DNA from: Inonotus obliquus
Taxonomy: Eukaryota; Basidiomycota; Agaricomycetes; Hymenochaetales; Hymenochaetaceae
Direction of reading: 5' to 3'
Length of the DNA stretch: 64,000 bases
NCBI GenBank assembly: GCA_032164295.1
Contig: JAJHTX010000003.1
Span: forward strand, 3,720,001 to 3,784,000
The notes below the pieces were generated by a model. It was not told the DNA's origin, did no database searches, and saw only the letters and a program-made list of their open reading frames with translations. Position numbers and translations under genes: made by a program. This document shows positions 22,161 through 34,500 of this stretch, in pieces. The first letter of the stretch is position 1; every line of letters starts with the position of its first letter.

Positions 22161-25100
22161 TGTATCGTCGTTATCTCGAGCAGATGAGCATTTGGCTGAT
22201 GTTGGAAGCTGAAGACGAGTGAGTCTCAAGCGTCGAACATACGTGACGAAATGTGACACATACGTGACCTCACACATACAGAATAAACGTCACATGTGGC
22301 TGATAAAGCCATGGTGGCCACATGAAAATTTACTGTATATTGCATTCTGTGTCGGAATATTATGGATAGACAAGGTTATCTACAGTGCACAAGAATACAT
22401 AATTGTACGAAGCTATCACCAGATTTCAGAGGTGCTAATGTACCAAAAACTGATTCGCCATCCAACCGATAAGAAAGTTTAAACAGTAGACGGCTTGCCC
22501 AGTTTATGGTTCCAATGGATCTATCCCCGCGACTTAAGATCCTACAAATGGTGCAACCTCCCGCTTCATCAGAATCAGCGAAGTGGTATAGCAGAAGTCG
22601 AGGTTGACTGGAAAGAAGGAAAACCAAAGAATAATGGTCGTAAAATATGAGCGGGACCACGTGAGATGGCTCGTGCGTGAGAACTTCCTTCTTTTCTAGT
22701 CTGTAGTAGGGTGGATATCGTAACTTAATTGCAATACCACTCATGCGCCTCGCTCTGCATTCTTGTCGTCTGATAAAAAAAAGTGTTACTCGCAGGACTG
22801 AACTGGTCGGGACTGAATTGACTATGAAATCCAGCGATCTGGTGACATGGTCGGTATATGTTATAGTATCACTTCCGACGCACAAGACGATATTCTGTTG
22901 TTGACTATGCGCATTCTGGAATATGGACCTGGGAAGCTCCAGCTAATTTGGCGAGCGGTATGCAAGTAACTTCTCGAAGAACTGGGCTGGCGCCTAATCA
23001 ATACGCTTGTTGTCTCAATGTGCTGCTTTCTGGCCAGCCATGCCTCAAAGCGCGCCAAGATGTCGGACGATACGCGATACCCGTCGAACCCAGAAGACAC
23101 TTTGAATCATATTTCCAGATGGTCACCTGGTCTTGATGGTCAACCAGGATACGATATACGTACCAGCAATGAGCTAGAGGTCTATTTCCGGAGCCGTTCT
23201 TGTTCTTGATGGCAATCTGCGTATGCTCCGGCCAGGCAGAGTAGATACTCAAGGTATGCGAAAGAGAATTGTCCGGATGTTCTTGTGGTGATGGGGAAGC
23301 TAAAACTGCTCTGTCGGTCCGAGACTTATCACAACTTGGATATTCTATCGTTTGATGTGGTATGATAAGAGCTCGATTATTTCCTTACACCGCGTCGCGC
23401 CCAGTTGCTGTAATACAATGAGATTCAGAATACAACATCGAGCGGGAACTCATCTTGAGTAACGTAACGCGGGAGCATTCGGTGCACGTGATGCAGGTGA
23501 CCTGGTCCGTGCACCAGACGTCGTAAAGTACACAGATTTTTTTTCCGTTGTTCATTTCTTCATGAAAGTTGATCACTCCGCAACTTGGGATGGCCTCATG
23601 CTCGTAGCTCGTCTGTGAGCGATAAGACTCGTCTTGAATATCCTGGAGGAGAAAAAAACAACTCTTTTTCCTAGCCCGTGTCGCGCGTCGAGATGTTGAT
23701 AACGGCCCGTAGAAGAGCAACACTGCCCTTTTAGTTCAGCCACATTATGAATTCATGTTTCTTGGGTATAGCTCCTGTTTCAGTGCGAGTTGGCTACCGG
23801 TGCCTATCCCAGTAATGGATGACACTTTGTTTTATTAGTCTCGCCTGGAAGGTTCCGATATAAAGGCTAACTTGACCTGAAACCTCTCCCTCCCTAACCT
23901 CCCCTGAACTGAGCTACACTCGGTGCTAATCGCCGACGATCTGAAAAGCATACGCGGATTATACGGAGGCAATTTGCACTTTGTCTGATTTAAATCCGTG
24001 TTCAATACATATAATATTTGAGGAGCCAAAGAGTGATTGATTGCAACATATCAGCTCTTCTCCAGACCAGAAGATTAGAACGTTCTTAGTGACCTCGCGA
24101 CAGTGACATACAAATAATGTAATACGAAGTAAATACAAGGCAGTCTCCCTGCGCTCCCTGCGCCAGTCGGCCTCGATGCTAATTTAGATTATAGTTTCCT
24201 ATCTGTATAGACAAGAAAATGGATCTGAGATTATATGAAGGCGATCAGAAAAGTCGGGCAAAGTGCTTCGCGAAGGAAAAGAGAGGAACGCGGGGTTTGC
24301 CAATTGGCAGACGATAATCATACCTGAAGCTTAGTTTGTCTTGGATCCAGATCTTTCTGCGCTATTTGTTTCCAAGACTGAGTTGAGAGATCGCGATGGT
24401 ATACAACGTCTGCCTCGAGGCTGATATTCTCAGATACCTCACAACCGGGATAAACCGTCAGACATCCGAGTGTACTTTCTGTTCAAAACAATATTGGTTG
24501 TTTCACGTTGATGAAAGGGAGTCACAAATCTTGTTTTTTTTTCATTTTGGCGGAAGTACTTCTAGAGCCACAAAGGCTAACTTGTCTTCCTTCTCGGGCT
24601 ATGAAAGGACACATTTGTTGGAAGGAAGCCCTGGCATCAAACAGAAACGAAACTTCTGCGATTGACCAAATCAGGCAAGCGTTGTCTGAAGGCACGTGAA
24701 TGTTGCCTTTTATAGACAGCGTTTGTGTTATCGTACCTTCGCGCGTCGTTGACTACCATGGCGCCGTTTCCACCTCCAGATGAACACCTTCAAACGAACC
24801 TCCAAACTTGGCTTGGTCGCCTTTCCTCCAAGGGCTACCTCCTTGTACTCTAATCTGTCGAACCTCAGGGTAGGACTACCGCACCAGCATTCAAACGCAA
24901 ATGCTCTCGCGAAATTGCTTTGTTTCTCATCAGACCATGGACCCACAAGTGCTTAACGAACATATATAAAAGGCGCTACTGGGTAGCATCAACTATCTCT
25001 ACAGCAAGCTCGCATCGCAACTTTGACGCTCAGGCCGTTCTCAAAAAGTCTCAGTTTCACTCTCACCTTTCCGATACATCATCGATACTCTTCCGCTACA

Positions 25101-25206
25101 CCCGGCGGTTTCGTCACAAAAAGACTCGTCTTCGAATCCTCGCTTATAGAAGCGGCTACTCTATACGCTCGTATTCTATCTAGTCATTCGATTCAAAATA
25201 TTCAAA
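22161..25206. other. 3 kb interval without supported gene
   Basis: Upstream of RPB7 and ahead of the small gene at 25207. Both strands carry overlapping open frames up to 169 codons (22376-22885 minus), but none shows conserved blocks or a splice-consistent model. The last 250 bases form the promoter and 5' leader of the next gene. Confidence 0.45.
24963..24973 (+). promoter_or_regulatory. TATA box
   Basis: TATATAAAAGG, a strong consensus TATA box, lies about 240 bases before the ATG at 25207. This implies a long, pyrimidine-rich 5' leader or an intron in it. Confidence 0.55.
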
Positions 25207-25727
25207 ATGCCGATCTGGGGTCTTAAAACTGTTGCCCAAGTTATCGCGACTGGCTTCGATGGTCCGCAACATTGCGACGAGCCCTGGAACTACCAGTTTG
25301 TGGTACGTAACATGCTTCAGTTCTCCCCGTTATAATTTTAACGTTTGTCCCATAATAGCCCGGCCAGCAGGTTCTGGTCCATGTTCGCGGAGAGGGACGC
25401 AACTCTGTCTGGCTTCCCGCTCGCGTGATTCAACCAACCAACGTGAAGCAATACCCTGTACGTAAAACCTCAATTTTTGAGGAAGGGTGACCTAATCTTA
25501 CACTGCACTCGATCTAGACTACAACTTTACAATACTGGCGTGTCGAATACCTTGATAATGGCGTTCGTCGAACGGGCGAATTTTCTCCGCAGGACGGCGA
25601 TGTGAAGCCGGATTGTCCGTACGTACGTGAACTCATCGCGGAAGAGTTGATGTGGCCAATCGATGACCCATCACGGTCCATTCCATCCGTGCCTGTTGCG
25701 CATGGGCGTAGCCGCGTAGCTTGCTAG
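25207..25727 (+). CDS. Small Tudor/SH3-like protein, unknown function
   Basis: Exons 25207-25302, 25359-25457 and 25518-25727 give 134 residues. The core reads 'PGQQVLVHVRGEGRNS.WLPARVI' then 'LQYWRVEYLDNGVRRTGEFSP'. This beta-strand-rich pattern resembles Tudor, PWWP or SH3-like barrels: a charged strand, WLPARV, a WxVEYxDG turn, then a GxFxPxDGDxKPD loop. No catalytic motif, signal peptide or membrane segment is seen. A strong TATA box upstream suggests regulated, possibly high, expression. I do not recognise a named family, and the fold reading is inference. Confidence 0.7.
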
Positions 25728-26224
25728 ATGCCGCGACGCGTTGTATTCTCCGTTCATGGTTGGCGGTTATCCAGTTTGACTTTCGGCGCGGTGATGTTTC
25801 CGTAATCAAAAGACTTCAACTTTAATAGGCTTGTGCCTGAGACTCTCTTAATATCTCAACAACGTTTACAATTTTGGTCACTGCAGTACTTTTTTTTGTA
25901 TCAACTAGTTGTTCCATTCATACCCTCTCCTCTGTTGTTATCATCGTCTATCAAAAGGAAATGGATTAATAAAACTTTACTTTTATCTTTTTGAACAAAT
26001 CGATCTGACGTCAGAGAAAGATTACGTACGATTTCACCACAATTTTCGTCCGCAGCACGTAGAAAACTTTGTTGAGGCAGACCATGTTTACTACGAAAGT
26101 ATACCATCAAATAATCCCAAGGCTGAGGGAATAATATCTTATCTGATACCTGGTGACCCTTACTTGGTTTTACACACGACTAGACCTTCCGCAGTCAGCA
26201 ACATCCACATCCATCACTGGCAGT
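25728..26224. other. Intergenic, promoter of prephenate dehydrogenase
   Basis: About 500 AT-rich bases. The open frame 25909-26268 runs into the next gene in another phase and shows no family features. Confidence 0.4.
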
Positions 26225-28287
26225 ATGGAGAAAAGACACAACGGTATACTTATCGACGTTACTCCTGACGCTCACGAAAATGAGCAGCCTGGAATCGGTC
26301 TTATCGGCATGGGTGAAATGGGATGCATGTACGCTCAGCATTTGTCTCAGGCGGGATGGAAGAAGTAAGCATTACGTTGCCCTTCATCAAACTTACCGCG
26401 ATTAAACTCACTGTGTAACCTAGGATCTTCGTATGCGACCGGCCAGAAAAATATGAACAATTGAAGACTGATATGCATAGCAAGTCCTAGTTTACCTCAT
26501 TGGGCGTTTCGTCCGGCTGGCTGATCTAACGTATTTATAGCGATACCTGGCGTGATTGTGCTGGAAAATGGGCACCTTGTATCTAGAGCATCAGACTTTA
26601 TCTTGTATTCTGTCGAGGCAGAGTTCATCGACCAAGTGGTTGCACAGTATGGCCCATGTGAGTACTTTGCGGTCCACTTTGCCCGCTACGTTCCTATCAC
26701 GCAAGTTCATACCATGCGAAGGCATTCTGCGCTGCGACGTCATGATATTCTCAAGTTTTATATGGGCTCCCTTTATCTGCGCTTTGGTCCCGTGCATCTC
26801 CCACAATGACTTGCTGATGCTTCTCTTCCTTTCCTATAGCAAGCAAAATCGGTTCCATCGTCGCCGGACAGACCTCGGTGAAAGCTCCTGAAAAGGCTGC
26901 CTTCGAAAAATATCTTCCCAAAGACGTTCAGATCGTTTCTTGCCATTCTTTGCATGGACCCACCGTTTCTCCTGAAGGCCAGCCTCTGGTGCGAGATTTC
27001 CAAGAGCAAACTTCGGGGAAACGTCTGTCTTTTTGGCTGATTTCTCTTCCGATTTGCGCAGGTTATTATAAGACATCGTGCATCGGAAGAGGCTCAGACT
27101 CTTGTTGAGAGCATTCTTCGTCCGCTCCGGTCCCGATTTGTCTATCTATCATACGAAGATCATGATCTCGTAACGGCTAACACGCAGGCGGTCACACATG
27201 CGGCGTTCTTAAGGCAAGTCTAACTCCGTCCGCTTCTTGGCACCCTATAGCTTCTTTTACGCGCGAGGTCTCGGGCTTCTCGCCTTTTTTGCGCATAGTT
27301 CGGTCCCTGCCGGCTACTATGGCTTCTCGCAATGCCTTTTATTAGACACCATCTTGAGTTGTATTGACCTCAACCTACAGCATGGGTACGGCATGGGCCG
27401 CGCAAGGAACCTATCCTTGGGAGAATGGTTACTATGTTGGGGGTATCGAAACCGTAAAAGTGAATATAACCCATCGGATATACGCAAACAAATGGCACGT
27501 ATACGCAGGTCTCGCTATTCTCAACCCCTCTGCGCGCGTGCAGATCGATCAGTACGCTGCAAGTGCTACTGAGCTGTTCAAATTGATGCTGGAGGGGAAC
27601 CGCGATGCTTTGCGTTCCCGCCTGTATCGGGCCCGGCAGAAGGTCTTTGAGGACGATGATAAAACAGGACACCCGACGATCCTCCTAGGCGAAGACATGT
27701 TAGATCGCTTCAGCTTAGGACGGAAGCCACCATTAGATCAGTCGCCTATCTCTCCGTCGGCGCATCATGCGCCAGCGAATTCTCATCTTTCTTTGCTGGC
27801 GATGGTAGACTGTTGGGCTGCCCTTGGCATTCGCCCATTTGTCCACCTCGCCCTTGCGGCTACACCTATATTCCGTATGTGGATTGGTGTTGCGGAGTAT
27901 CTCTTTCGTTCAAATACAAGGCTGGATAACGCAATTGAGGCAGCCCTTACCGATGTCTCGCATCGCGCCGATGATTTGGAGTTTGTCGTTGCTGCGCGTG
28001 GGTGGAGCCAATGCGTCCGTTTCGGCAGCTTCAAGCTGTACCGCCAACGCTTCGAACGAACTGCGAACTTCTTCCGTCCTCGCTTTGGCGAGTCCGCTCG
28101 TCTCGGTACTGAGATGATTAAAACCATTTTGGATAGCAGCACATCAAATGACGGAAGCATCGGAGCAACCGGAGAAACTGGCCATCGTCCTGGTAGCAGC
28201 ACCTTTAACGTAGATGCGAGCATGGGGAAAAGTACTTCGGGCGTGCCCATCCTGCGACAGCCGTTGGACTCCGCCGTTAACCATTAA
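26225..28287 (+). CDS. TYR1: Prephenate dehydrogenase (NADP+), Tyr1
   Basis: Oxidative decarboxylation of prephenate to 4-hydroxyphenylpyruvate in tyrosine synthesis. Exons 26225-26364, 26424-26479, 26541-26657, 26840-26988, 27062-27213 and 27381-28287 give 506 residues (yeast about 450). Seen: the Rossmann nucleotide motif GIGLIGMGEMG near residues 23-33, NGHLVSRASDFILYSVEAEF, VAGQTSVKAPEKAAFEKYLP, and VSCHSLHGP with the conserved His. Next come ANTQAVTHAAFLSMGTAWA and KWHVYAGLAILNPSA. Two introns (26480-26540 and 27214-27380) must start with GC, both within GCAAGT; no GT donor keeps the frame. A 182-base intron (26658-26839) is unusually long here. The C-terminal ~40 residues are low complexity. 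Confidence 0.95.
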
Positions 28288-29420
28288 CTCGCGTTGGCAC
28301 GAAAAAAAGGGGTTAGTCGTCCACATTATAGACCGACGGATGAATAGCCTACGTGGATGATGGAGGAGTGCTTCGTTGATCCAGCCCGGAAGAACGAAGC
28401 GACCTATAAAAAGGGGGGGATCTATGGTGGCTTTCGGTCCTACATGTTTCTAACTCAGAATGTAATGATATCAGATTGCATGTGTATTCCATATACGAAA
28501 TTGAGAGGCTGAAAAAATATTGGTTCACATGCATTGCTAGGGTGTACGTGTGCTTTCGCCTCCTGAGAAAGGAGTCCTCGTATCTGGAGGACGGCCGGCT
28601 TATGCTGCCAGGAGACTATAAATAGCTGATTTTCAAAGCATGGCAGATCTGATTCAACTACTAACTGCTACAGGGGGGGGAGGCTTATTGCAATGTTACG
28701 CAAGAACTTGTCACTTTGAAAATGCAAGAGAAGTCTATTGTCATAAGGTCGGATGCAAACAAAACACAACGTGTCAGGTGAGAAGGAAAGGACGGGTAAA
28801 CTAAGCGAATTAGAAGGATCGTATACATGTGGCATTGTCCGTAACGGAGACTGGTATGACAAGAGATAAGTAATTAGACATTTGAAAGTATATTGTGTGA
28901 GAATATGTGCACTGAAACACATTGAGTGACGAATGAAACTGCGAAAATCACGCGGAAACACAGTTACGAAAGAACGATATCACGAAGTGGGAAATGACAC
29001 AGTAAGGTCCGTTAGAGAGAGGTATGAGGGTATTGGCATTCTTGTGGTGCTTAGCAGTGGAACAAGAGGGGTGGCCAGAGTTGGCCAAGCTTCTGAACGG
29101 ATGACTCATAGACCGGAGTTAAGCACGTCAACGCGACATGGCCAAGAAACGCCGACAAAGATGCGCTAAGACAGAGTGAAGTATCGATGCCATCCTTGAA
29201 GGAGAGGAATGGACGAAAAGAATAGGCGAGGGTAGCCGGTGCGGTGCTTTGGGGATACTAGTACTATCAACCACTCTGTAACGACATCCTCCTATCACTC
29301 CGGAAATAGGTGAGACGGACAAACAGCAGCCGGCTGAACCCTGTGAGCAAACTTGATGCTGGAGAGTTCCGCATCAGGAGAGAGATGGCTGGACATCACG
29401 AAACGTTCAGTGGAATTCGT
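28288..29420. other. Convergent intergenic region
   Basis: About 1.1 kb between the 3' ends of TYR1 and the Zn2Cys6 gene. AT-rich in the middle. No supported gene; open frames here are short and overlapping. Confidence 0.4.
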
Positions 29421-31581
29421 TCAATGCACGGTGAGTGCAGGTGGAGTGGTTTCTGTTGCGCTTCCACATGTTGGGATGTTGAGGTGGAGGCTGTCAAGAC
29501 GAGCTCGCTTGTGCGATGATGTGGTGATCTCAGGCGAGTGGAAGCGAGGGGTAGGAGGCATGGATCCGTCAGAATATGCATACTCCGATTTAGGGTGCAA
29601 AATAGGGGATGCTGACAATTCCAGATTCTCATCAGCTGTGCGCTGGCACAACGAGAAAGGGCGTTTGTTATTGCTGCAAACGGAGGAGACGGACCGGTGA
29701 CTGCGTTGGCGCAGAGCGTCATCCGCCTCCAACGTCTGCGCCTCCTCATTTTTTGAATCCATATGTCGTCTCCGACGGACCAGCGCTTCACGATCGCGCT
29801 CGTACCCAGAGTCGCGGCTATAACGACCGCTGTATCGCTCCTCAATGTCCTCGTGCGCAGATTCTGGACTTGCTCTGTCTGAGTGCATGTGTCGACTGGC
29901 GCTTACAGCAGATAAAGGTGACGGATAAGGCCTCCCAGGAAGTCGAGTGGAGTACATTCTGGGACTGGAGGCGCTCGGTAAGTCAGGTACCGTAGCTGAA
30001 CGGCTCTGCTGGTAGCTTCCGTGCATTCTTGGAGGCAAATGGGTTGACGGATTCTCCGGCGGTGGCGGTGGCGGACGTAATGCATAACTACGAGGCGACG
30101 GTGCGGTAAACGGACGACCGCGCGCCGTTTCGGAGACCTGATGGAGCACAGGTCGTTCAGAGGCATTAGGAAACGAGGCACGCGTAGACGTACGACGATC
30201 CGGATGCGTCGGAGGATGAGAAGCTACCGCTTGCGTCGTTTCTCCCGCAGGTGGCGGTGCCGAACCCGATCGTGTCGACGCAGCGCCTTCCGCGACGGTG
30301 GTCGAACCGATAGGGAGTGAAGAAAGACCCGATCCGGAACCGTGTCGCGGACTCGGACCTGGTAAGGCTGATAGCGGTGTGTTCGGAGTTACGTGCTGGT
30401 TGCCCGTACGTGAATTTGCACTACCGGAAATAGCGGAACTCGCAAACGGATGGATACGCGTTGGTATAGGGCGCGGTCCCGCCATAGTTGTAGGATAGGC
30501 ACTACCAGTCTCGTACGGCGAACCTTCGGTGAGCTCGGGATGCAGCTGTACAACAAGCTTTTCCAATCGGATACAACGTTCCTCAAGTACACGGCATCTT
30601 GTATATAATTCATCCCACTCGCTACGCGTCACGTATTTGTCACTGTATGAAACACCAGGCGGACGGAAGGCACCGTGAGCGCTAAAACATCTTAATGTTG
30701 AAATTATTGACGATATTGAACACGTACACAGGCTCGATTACGTGCCATTGACACTTATCCGGCTCGCTCCGCCGCGCGCAAGGCCCGCAAGGATGTGCGC
30801 GATCGCATTTGATCTTGCGTCTCTTGCATTCTGTAATCACAAGACGAGATTAATTAGAATAAGGTTGCTATTAGGGCGAAGAGTATCCAAGAAAATCCTA
30901 AAGTAGAAATACGCCAGAAAAATGACATATCGGGATTGCATTACTGAGCTTCAATATCAAGCAAGGCGCCTCTGTCATTCGGGAACAAGGGCCGAATAGC
31001 TTGAGAGCCAGTGGAAATGGAAACGAGAAGATGCACAGAAAAGGAACCGAAAATCGATACTTACCCGTACAGCTCAACGCCTGTCTTCTGCGCTTCTTCT
31101 TCGGAGGCCCCCGCTCAGCTTCATTCTGCTCCTGATCCGACTCCCCTTCAGGAGCAGAGACATGTTGCTCAGTATATGTGGATGAAGGTCCCTGCGACCA
31201 TGCATTGGTCGGAGGTCGGTCGAGCGATAAACGGCGTTCAGTATAAGCGGAAGAAGGATAAGCGGAAGCGAGTGCGGGGGATCGGTGGGTGCCAGCGAAG
31301 AAGGAGGATGAGGCATATGACGCGCTAGGAAGAAATTCGGAGGGACTGTGTTGTTGCGCTGGTGCAGCGTGACGGGGTGTGTGGGGAGGCGGCAAATGCA
31401 GATTACGGATAGATGGAAGGGATGTCGGAGGCCCCTGAGCGATACGGGTGGTAGATACAGGTGGGCTGCGCGAAGACTCTCGAGGAGCGCGTCTGCGCTC
31501 GAGATGCTCGCGTTCATGACCGCGATCGTGAGAGTCAATCGGAGATTGCGGAGAAGATATGCTGCGTGGTGAGCGGTGCAT
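29421..31581 (-). CDS. Zn(II)2Cys6 transcription factor
   Basis: Fungal binuclear-cluster DNA-binding protein; targets unknown. Exons in transcript order: 31581-31065, 30830-30728 and 30681-29421 (626 residues). The cluster has the six-Cys spacing CTECKRRKIKCDRAHPCGPC followed by ARRSEPDKC. It starts near residue 171, and the first intron (234 bases) falls one residue after its preceding Cys-Thr. A linker is followed by a probable dimerisation coiled coil (ELYTRCRVLEERCIRLEKLV). The ~170-residue N-terminus and ~380-residue C-terminus are Ser/Pro/Arg-rich and probably disordered. No fungal-specific TF middle-homology domain is visible, so this belongs to the short 'Zn cluster plus coiled coil' class. 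The ATG at 31581 is the first in frame. Confidence 0.88.
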
Positions 31582-34500
31582 CACGGTCTGCAATCAGTAT
31601 ATGTAACTGAAGAGGAGAGGAGGAGATCCTATAGCAGCATAGAGCAGAAGAGGGAGAGCAGGCAGGAGGCAAGCAGCTGAGTTGAAGTATCGAGAGTGAA
31701 TGCTTGGCCCGGCGGAAGGAGGGAGCAAAGGAAGCACGGAGAGGATTGGCGCAGAGGGGTACTTTTATAATGGGCGAGAAGGAGGCAGGCAGGAAGACAA
31801 GTCACGTTCGCGTTCGGAGCGGATTTGTGAAAAGGGCAGAGCGTCGGGGGCGACAAGTCATTTGATCAGGGAAAGATTTTAAGTAGAGATCAGATCACAT
31901 AACCCTGCACGATCTGTTGGAGGCGGACGGACTTTGCGATGAGTTGATTAGAGCAAGAGAGCGAGCGACAACAAAAAACAAGGAGGACCAAGGACCAGTG
32001 GCAGTGGCAGTACTCGTCAATAACCCCTTGCGGACAGACTTTAAATGTAATAGTGCGGCTAGACGGCTGGTACGGGTGCTGCACGGCCTCGCTTGGTCCG
32101 TGAAGAGAGAGAGGGAGAGAGGTGAGCTGTTAATGACATGGGCACTTACCGAGCTGGCTGGCTGGCGGGGCGGTACTAGTAGTCTACTACGCGGGCGCTC
32201 GCATTATCCTCGGACCCTTGCCGTCGCATCCGCAAATGCTCGTTAAACTTTTTAGGCTTCGTCATCGGTGTCGCCCGAACACCGTGTTAAATCCGGTCAT
32301 CTTCTGTGTCTCAGCATTTTGTTGTCGAGCAGCTGACGTGGCTTGAGCAATTCACTTCGCTCCGAGAATGCAAACACTAGTAAGTAATAACGTGTGATAC
32401 CTTGTGGCACATCGAGTCCATGCTTCAAGGAGAACAGACCGGATTTTGGGGCGTGAGGCGTGTAGCAATAACGACAACAACGCTCCATTTCTCCGCGTCG
32501 CGCGTATGAGTCTGTACATGTCCGGTCTCGCTACTTCCCGCCGCTCATCGCTTCCTCGTAATCACCGTCCGTCCCTTCCACGATGTCTCCTCCCGAGAAT
32601 CTCTTAGCGTGACTCGGTCCTATCCCGTTTCCACCGGCTTCTCTTCGTCTGCCAACTGGAAAAAAATTGTATGCTATTCTATCCAAATGGTGGCGGATCT
32701 CAAAAACTGCACTGCGACATGAATGAAGCGCACACTTAGTTCACGAGTCTGAAACATGCTTGGTTGTGCCTCAGAAACAGATTCATATCGATTTTATTTC
32801 GGCTATGATGGCCGGCTCGGACGAGATGTGTTATACTGAATTGCGAGATCATCCCCGTCTGGTACGCCAGTGGGCGATGCGACGTCAAGGATCATGGTAA
32901 CGACACTATACACTCGCCCTGCCGATTCCGGCGCTATCACCGAGCACCTTTCTTCCGAGCCTAATCAAGGAGCTTTTCTGCAAACTAATCCGCTAGCACG
33001 TTTTGGGCCTCCAAACATCAATTTGTTTCCTGATTCACGGCATCTCCCCCTCGTCTGGTCATATTTCGTTATTCGTGGCGGTATGTATCCTCCACAGCAT
33101 TTCAGTGTTTTTCTAGGCTCTGCTTGTAGAGACAGCTTGTCATCAGGAGCTCATATTCAACTCTAGCGGATGCATATCCCGGCCAAGCGTTTCCAAGATG
33201 AGACGGGCATCCACATGACGACCGTGTGACGACGACGCGGGAAACCGTCTCATGGCCGCTCTTAGCCGACGTCCACAGCCTCCATCTCCCATCACTAGGG
33301 CCTTTGTGGTTCTATCTCCGTGATGTGCGCAATTGATTTGCGGGCTGTGTTCCATTTCAGTAACCTTCACCTAAGCGTCGGCTTCAGCCTTCTGATTTAT
33401 ACAAATCAGCCTCGAGGCCTCTCGATCAGCTTTGCTTTCCATCCTCGACATCATTCGGCATGAGTCCCATCAATCATCGCTTACGGTAGTTCAACGTTTA
33501 AAGGATTGAATCTCTTCAGCCCTGTACCTGTGGCCTTATCTATGCGGTCGTGCAATCTACAAAGAATGAATGGCTTCAACGTGAACCCACTGAAACAACG
33601 CTTCGCGGATACTAAACCGCAGGTTCTATTTCCGCTTTTCTTTTTATTGACATTGACATATTCCGAGCAGAAATATCACACAAACCAACCAAGTACGGAT
33701 GTAAATCCCCTCTCAGACTAGTGCTTGCTGTTCACTGTTTAATTACAAACGGTCGTCGCCTTCGCGACGAAGACCCATCGGGAAACAACCCAGGTACTAA
33801 CCAATGAAGGGACGAGGTCAGATAGATTGATTGACTCGTCTTTTGGTTTAGATCTTTCATTCTCGTCCTGACCTGAGTTGGCGCCCAGGAAGCTGTAATA
33901 CTTACTCCACACACACTAATCCATTTCATTATGAATGACCCATTGAGTACCGCCTCGAGGTGATTTCCTGGATTGTATTAGCTTCTGAGGCTACTCTCCA
34001 TCGGTCTAACGGTAGCGCGAGACAAGATCTCTGTAATGAACAATTTGTTCCAGAGTATTTGCTCTGACATGTTTCCGGTGGTTGTTTAGTGGCCAACCAT
34101 GCTTTGCCCTACCTCCCTGCAGTACCGGCCTTCCAAACACAAATGAGAGTTGACGGAAACACGAGATTGGCAAGCGTCATGAGTAGTTGGCTATGTTAAT
34201 GAGGAAGTGATATGTAATTCTGCACTGCACTGCATGCTCACACAAGAACTCTGGTTCCTAATCATGGAGACATAATGTGCTATGGCCCATGCTGTTGTTC
34301 TTCGCATCGAAAGCAAACGAGTGCAGCGCCTCCCTCGCTATTGTCATCTACCGATTGAGACCCCTCCTCGGGTGGTCATTATTGAAACTACGAGTAATTT
34401 AAGCCTTAAGTGCTATCACAGAACGTTTCATATTCCTTTGCTTGATGACAGTATCTGTCATATCCGGTAGCCGCGCGTCTCGCATTAGTGCCACCGACAA

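Noticed and set aside
22376..22885. 169-codon open frame on the minus strand
   Set aside because: No conserved blocks, unnatural composition and no splice-consistent extension.
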